NCBI GenBank assembly: GCA_025766275.1
Contig: JAFKAC010000041.1
Span: 475,588-539,587 of the forward strand
DNA: 64,000 bases
Origin: Lactarius indigo
Lineage: Eukaryota > Basidiomycota > Agaricomycetes > Russulales > Russulaceae
Direction: 5' to 3'
This document shows, piece after piece, positions 58,748 through 64,000 of the stretch. The stretch's first letter is position 1. The number at the start of each line of letters is the position of its first letter. Below the pieces are notes generated by a model. It worked only from the letters and a program-made list of their open reading frames with translations. It was not told where the DNA came from and did no database searches. The translations under genes and the position numbers were made by a program.

Positions 58748-59817
58748 CAACGCAGAGATGGAAGGAAGGACTTGACACGGTTGTAATAGACCTACATTTT
58801 TTATATCTGGTTCCATGGATTCCTTGACACTTCTCATTCACGACCATGCAGTTCGTGTAATATATCTATCGCCAATATTCGGTGTTGCTTGTGCCATCTG
58901 ACAACTCCTGGTTGTGTGCCAACTAGTAACCCAACTTGTAGTAGCTGTTGGCTATGACTGGGCCCCATGACCGAGCCAGGGTACCTCATAGTCTATTGAC
59001 GCCCTGATACGATGAGGTGTCGCGCAAGTGGATTAACAGGCCTGACCACACGTGCGGTTGTCCGCTACAGTAGTGTGCGACGTATTAGTCATAAACGTTT
59101 CCATATACAATTTCATCAAAGCTATTCTTAATGATATTATTTTTGTTTAGCATTTAGGATAATAGACTATAAACTGAAATTAAATGATACATTTAATCAA
59201 ATACGTTTTCACATGGACCTTCACAAGGGCTTTCACACGAGTTTTGGGACTTCCATGACACCAGCTTGAGGGAACTTTTCCGTGGCAGATTTGTGCTCGC
59301 ACGCCTGGAATGCCACACATGTATCTAGGCCCGGTTGCACGCCCGGTTGTGTTACAGTAACAGAATTGACTCACTTCACATCGGGACCTGGATTACCTGC
59401 CAGCCTTCCGACAGGTACGGGGTATGGTCCAAGCCATACAGCCGTCCAGGAAAAAGGACATGGTGGACGTCCACCACTGGTGTTGAGCTTATGGTTCCCA
59501 GGCAGTCAGTGGAATCCAACTTGTCGCGTGGTGACAAGCGTGGTAATGGAAAGGGCCGACGAGCTCGCATCTGAAATAAAGTTGTCCGATCCGATCCTAC
59601 CCAGTGCGGTCAAGGGGGATGACAAGGTTGTCGGTCCAGAGACTGTAAGGGTTATTATCAGCACACCGCGACCGTCGTACCAGTCGAGACGAAACTGTCA
59701 GCGACCGACACGGAAAATCCCAGTCAGTGTGTTGGATGGTCTCGTGATGTGACTACCTTTGGTCACACTCGCGCCTCGCGTCTCGCGGCCGCACTGCACC
59801 ACATACCACACACCACG
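58748..59817. other. Intergenic, no gene recognised
   Basis: AT-rich around 59100-59200. A plus-strand frame of 156 codons (59282-59752) shows no family motif and I do not call it. The SmD3 promoter should be in the last few hundred bases. Confidence 0.45.
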
Positions 59818-60431
59818 ATGTCTGCTGGGCTAGGAGTTCCTGTAAAGTTATTACATGAGTCACTCGGACATATAGTCACAGTTGAGCTCAAAACGGGGCA
59901 ACTTTATCGCGGCAAACTCGCTGAAGGTAGGTCATCTTTGTGGCCCGATTAGCCCGGATTGTTCACAACTGATATCTTTTCATCGACAGCCGAGGATAAT
60001 CTCAACATTTCTTTAAAAGATATTACCGTGACCGGAAGGGATGGTCGCGTCTCTCAGCTTGATCAAGTCTATATCCGAGGAAGTATGGTCCGTTTCTTCA
60101 TCGTCCCTGACATGCTGCAAAATGCACCCATGTATGTAGTCCGATCTTTATGTTCGTCATAGTCTCTGGCTTAGGCGATTTCCGTAGGTTCAAACGTGTC
60201 GGCCCTAATGCCATGCGGGGACGGGGTATAGGTACCGCTCGTGGACGTGCCACGATCATGAGAGGTTTGTCCCATCTTTTCTCCAGATTCGGAGCTCTAC
60301 TAACGTATCCATCTTTGTAGCCAATGGTGGCGTTTCCTCAATAATTAATTTCTATACGTTGTTGCTGATTGTCTCTTACAGCTCGTCGTGGTCGCGGCGT
60401 CCCGTCGGCGGCAAGAGGTATTCGGCGGTAA
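59818..60431 (+). CDS. SMD3: Small nuclear ribonucleoprotein SmD3
   Basis: Exons 59818-59926, 59990-60131, 60188-60264 and 60382-60431 give 125 residues, the usual length. Sm1 motif: [19 protein letters not shown] with TGQLYRGKL; Sm2: [18 protein letters not shown]. It ends in RG-rich sequence ([31 protein letters not shown]), the site of arginine methylation in SmD1/SmD3. It is part of the heptameric Sm ring on spliceosomal snRNAs. Introns are 63, 56 and 117 nt; the third is about twice the local norm. Confidence 0.96.
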
Positions 60432-60703
60432 TGCGAACTCCAATCGATTGTAGCACCCACCAATATCTGTTATCTCTTTGTCTGTATCACTTCACTGGCT
60501 ACCAAAATTCTTTGCGTTCAGCAAGCCCTTATTGCACTGCCCCGATGTGTGAGTCAAACGCCCTCGTAACTGTCTGAAAGTATCCTCTCCGTGCTCGAGT
60601 TGTGTAGTCGCCTTGGTCCTCACCGCTCACATGCGTTGTCTCTTCTTTTCGTGGACCTACGAGCTACAAGGCCCAAATGCGACATTGAGCTCCTTTCGTG
60701 ACC

Positions 60704-61799
60704 TTTTGAGCTGGAGCAGCTTGCGGATGAACTGAACTCGAAGCACGAGAACATTCCTTTGACACCGGACCTTACGAAGTCCTTACGACCTCCCTTTCTA
60801 TCCTCGCTTGCCTACAGCAATCCCTTCATCGCAACAGATTTCAATGCGGATGAATGTCTCCTCCCACGCGTGCACACGACCCTACCCAACTTGCGAGATC
60901 GCCTTGCATTAATCAAAGAAGAGCTCGTCTGGCTGATTAAATGGGATACGTTTGTAAGCCTTGGAACGGACCCATAAGAAAAGGGCACGAGGTCGGAACA
61001 ATCGAAAATGACCATTCGACGGTCTCAAGTCTAACTCTGGTGCATTTCACATCACCCACCCAACAGGACTTGATGGGAATTGATTGACAACTCTCTTGTT
61101 TAGGACGTCGTTCAGAGAAAGCTGAAAAAAATGTCTGACCTTCGCGATGAGAGGGTTCCCCCAATGCATTTATTCATACTTTGTTTTTAAAGTCCACAAT
61201 GTAGACCTACTTGCGCTTCTCAAGATCTCGGAGTCCGTCACTCGCCTCGAGCCGCTACTTCATCACACGGGCCATCTTCTCCTGAGCTCAGGACACTTCA
61301 AATTCGCTCGAAATCTCTCGGCGGACCGAGTGAAGATGGCGATGATCGGTGCGGTTCCCCTTTTCCCGACCGCCCACTGACTCGTACCCAGTTGGCCATG
61401 AGCAAACTGTGCAAGGTATCTCATTCGCGTTATTGCACCTGCTATATCACCAAAGCGCAAAATGCTTTTGTTGACGAGATCCAATGGGTTAATGAGCCGT
61501 CCTTCCGGTCGATTCCCTCCCCGCCTGACCACTCGATCCCGATATCGAATCAACCACATCGAATCAACACCGCCACCAGACCTTGAGCATCTCTTCTCCG
61601 ACACCACGATTGCGCTTAACGCGGGAAAACTCCTAAGGATGACGAGGCAAAGCGCATGGCCGATCTGACCGAATGCTTGCGAACATGGGACGCGCTCCAA
61701 CTTTGGTGTAACGCAGGAGACGTTCTCCAATGCGATGTCTTACGCAAACTTGTCGAAAAGGTATCAAACGCTCTCAGTACTTCGACATTGCGGCATTAA
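60704..61799 (+). CDS. COG2: COG complex subunit 2 (short fungal form)
   Basis: The plus strand reads LEQLADELNSKHENIPLTPD, then FNADECLLPRVHTTLPNLRD, LALIKEELVWLI and DTFVSLGTD, the N-terminal pattern of COG2. After introns come LLALLKISESVTRLEPLL, KAQNAFVDEIQW and DLEHLFSDTTIALNAGK. A one-base gap near 61630 is needed to continue into KDDEAKRMADLTECLRTWD and LQCDVLRKLVEK, ending with TAA at 61797-61799. About 300 residues, similar in size to yeast Cog2 and without the long C-terminal part of animal COG2. It tethers retrograde vesicles at the Golgi. The start codon is not resolved; middle exon limits are approximate. Confidence 0.65.
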
Positions 61800-62588
61800 A
61801 ACGCGGAGGCACGTGGCGTAGATGTTAAAGGAAGCGGGAGTTCCGTAACTTTCTCGGATGGCGACCGCTCCCCTGAACGACAGTAAGTTTGGGAGAATTC
61901 TGATGTACACTTCGGTACGACTAACGGAGGCTCGGTAGGTGAACCGGCGCCTACACCCGCATGAGAACAACCGGCACCACTTGTGGTGTCGGAATATCTT
62001 ATTTATTACTCGCTGTTGTGATTTACGGGTGCTAATACGTTGGTATATGCTGCGCACGTCTGCGCGGACGCGAACACGAGTTTCGATGCGAGCACGTGAG
62101 CAGTCAGGCGTGTCGGGGGGTAGTGCATTCGGATAATCAGCGACCTGATTACTTCGGATCACGGAAACTCCCTCTCGCATTCACTTCAGGGTGCTAGCAG
62201 AGCCATGAAAAGCCTAAAAGACGGAGTCCGTTTAGTGTCTCGCGCGGACCCGGTGCCGGTACCCAGCACCGCGGACGGAGTATGCTTGTCACGGTTTAGC
62301 TGACCTCGTCCGGGTGAGTCACTGCCGTCCCTTAGATACCTGCGCCGGTCCTGACCTGAATCCTGACAGATGGCGTCATTCAGTTTCGTGCGTGTGGGTG
62401 TAAGTATCGACGCCCGTGATAGCAGCTTGAATCATCCACACACGTCTCCCCTGTTCATACCATAAGGAATTGTGTTCGTGGGTGTTCTCTCACGAGTAGT
62501 AATGGATCAACAAATGTATGGTGGATAAATGTCTATTTGCAAGGCCAAATATAGCCAGGATGTAGGGTGAACGAACATGACTAGCCAC
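61800..62588. other. Intergenic between convergent COG2 and MPE1
   Basis: No gene seen. A GC-rich hairpin (CGGTGC, loop, GCACCG) lies at about 62252-62272. Confidence 0.5.
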
Positions 62589-64000
62589 CTATTCCCAATA
62601 ACGTGCGACTTTATTGTCCTTCTCCGCGTCAGGTCCAGCGACCTCGAGGAAGTCCGAGGGCCGCTCGCGCTTGATATTCCTCCGACGGTTATTGACTGGC
62701 TGACGCTGATACGCCGAATCCGCATTTCCGGGCTGTTGGTGGGGCTGTTGCTGTGGGATCTGCATCTGTGGGACGTTGAAACCCTGGTTCATCATCGGCA
62801 TCATCCCATCGGCATCATCAAATCCGCCGGACCAATGGCGGAGGCAGACTGCGCCGCTGCGAGCGCAGCGGCGATCGTCTGGGCATGCGCGAGCTGCATC
62901 TGTAGCTGCTGGCGCTGCATCTCCGTCTGCTGGCGCACATGCGCGGGCAGCGCGCCGCTGTTTTGCAGCATCAGTGAAATCTGTTGGATTTGTGCCTGTA
63001 GCTGAGGAATATTGTCAACGATCATCTGAGACATCGCCAAATCTGCCGGAACGTCCTCTTGTGCGTATAACCCAGACTGAAGGTCATCCGGCGCGGGTGT
63101 CTGCGCGTCCAAGTGTGGAAAAGGCAATAAACATAAAGTGAAGGGGAAAAGGATCCAGAATGGTTACCTGGGAGACAGAACCGATAGGCGTGGATTCGCT
63201 TGTGTGACTGTCTTCTTCCTTCTGACTCGCCTCAATTTCCCTAGCGATATAGTCGGCGACCTTCATCCGTGTCGGTTTATCGATGGCAAGTTTGTCTAGC
63301 GATGCAACCTTAGACGCACAACTCGGACAGATAAAGTCCTTTTCGAGTAAATGGGATTGGATACAATCTTCGCAGTACGCCGTCCCACAGCAGGGGGTCT
63401 TGACAGCGTCGCGGAAGATCCTATTATCGATAGGGCATATGATCGTTGGATCCTTTGAAGGGCGCTCGCGGACTTCGGCCTCAGAGAGACTTTTAGATTT
63501 ATTCGTTTGCCGCTGCCATGATGCCCTGCAGGTACCATGGGTCCACGAGGGAGCGCAAAGAGCAGGCATACTCACGAATCTGGTTGGGCCACCACGTAGC
63601 CACCTTCCGGCGTCACCATGACTCCTTGGCCTATCCGCGCACCACCTGGATTGTCGACCGCTTTCAAAAAGCTCCTCGGGATTCCCGTCGTCCGTTTTAT
63701 GCGTGGTTTATTGTCGAATTCACGATCGTTATTCGTTGGGCACTCTTGAATCCAGTGACCTCAAACTAGAGTCAGCCAACCACCGTCTGCGACGCGATGC
63801 AAGCTCGTACCTTTCTGCCCGCAACGGTAGCATACATAACTAGGAGGGAGTGGTTTCTCGGCCTGCTGGTGTTGTGGAGTAAATGGCTTGCCTCCACGAC
63901 CGAAGCTTGTCCCACGCGGATTAGTGTAGACACGTGTCTGGCTGAGGGGGTGAAATATCGCAAGTCAATTGGAATAGAAAGCCACTAAGGAAGAACCGCC
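62589..64000 (-). CDS. MPE1: MPE1/RBBP6-like cleavage and polyadenylation factor (5' end off-window)
   Basis: Minus-strand exons 64000-63811, 63759-63576, 63525-63168 and 63100-62589, introns 51, 50 and 67 nt. In order: a CCHC zinc knuckle split by an intron (CYRCGQKG, HWIQECPTN), the family signature FDNKPRIKRTTGIPRSFLK, TPEGGYVVAQPDS, a RING/U-box-like domain (CPIDNRIFRDAVKTPCCG, CEDCI, CPSC) and a Gln/Met/Pro-rich tail. The N-terminal DWNN ubiquitin-like domain should lie right of the window. MPE1 is a subunit of the pre-mRNA 3'-end cleavage and polyadenylation complex. At about 62806 one G is missing from a G run, so MMPMG is followed by TGA rather than by MMPMMNQGF. Confidence 0.93.

Noticed and set aside
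59282..59752. A 156-codon plus-strand frame upstream of SmD3
   Set aside because: No family motif and no splice or codon signal beyond openness.
1..64000. CRISPR arrays, secondary-metabolite clusters or a new defence-like operon
   Set aside because: No regularly spaced repeats and no grouping of related functions; neighbouring genes are unrelated housekeeping or transposon genes.

Overview
The window looks like nuclear DNA of a basidiomycete fungus, most likely one of the Agaricomycetes. Genes are packed on both strands and cut by many short introns, mostly 50-70 nt with GT-AG ends. The recognisable genes are fungal: RSC1-type bromodomain/BAH protein, OPT oligopeptide transporter, MED9, MYST acetyltransferase, VPS4, SmD3, COG2 and MPE1. 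The transposons are Ty3/gypsy chromoviruses and a MULE. I cannot name the species from sequence alone.

Layout. Positions 1 to about 17,500 are a transposon island. It opens with the 3' part of a chromovirus (element 1, end of gag, full pol, 3' LTR). Element 1 appears to sit inside the reverse transcriptase of a second chromovirus (element 2, 4669-9244). Next comes a cysteine-rich gene (9515-12224, minus) split by a solo LTR that is itself split by a second, inverted solo LTR. Both solo LTRs have perfect 5-bp target duplications. Minisatellite-like repeats (12.5-13.8 kb) and a MULE transposase gene (14080-16895, minus) close the island.

From 17.8 kb on the content is mostly host genes: a YFH7-like P-loop kinase, a GH99/GH71-like protein, an AKR7-type aldo/keto reductase, a C2H2 regulator, an RSC1-like chromatin remodeller subunit, an OPT transporter, MED9, a KRE9/KNH1-like membrane protein, an unrecognised Ser/Pro-rich protein and a predicted pseudokinase. 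A gene-poor stretch (46.1-49.7 kb) carries at its right edge a possible Crinkler-like fragment. Then follow a MYST acetyltransferase, ribosomal protein eL19, a HAL/SAT4-type kinase, VPS4, SmD3, COG2 and, running off the right edge, MPE1. Several are chromatin, transcription and RNA-processing factors (RSC1, MED9, MYST, SmD3, MPE1) but they form no visible operon or pathway cluster.

Two broad patterns deserve attention. First, element 2 shows CpG-to-TpG/CpA decay compared with the solo LTR of its own family, suggesting past cytosine methylation. Second, about ten host genes are broken by single-base gaps at conserved motifs, often in short homopolymers, while VPS4, SmD3, the MYST gene and the transposon pol frames are clean. 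Consensus sequencing error explains this at least as well as gene decay, so the frame breaks here should be read with that in mind. I found no CRISPR array, rRNA or convincing tRNA.
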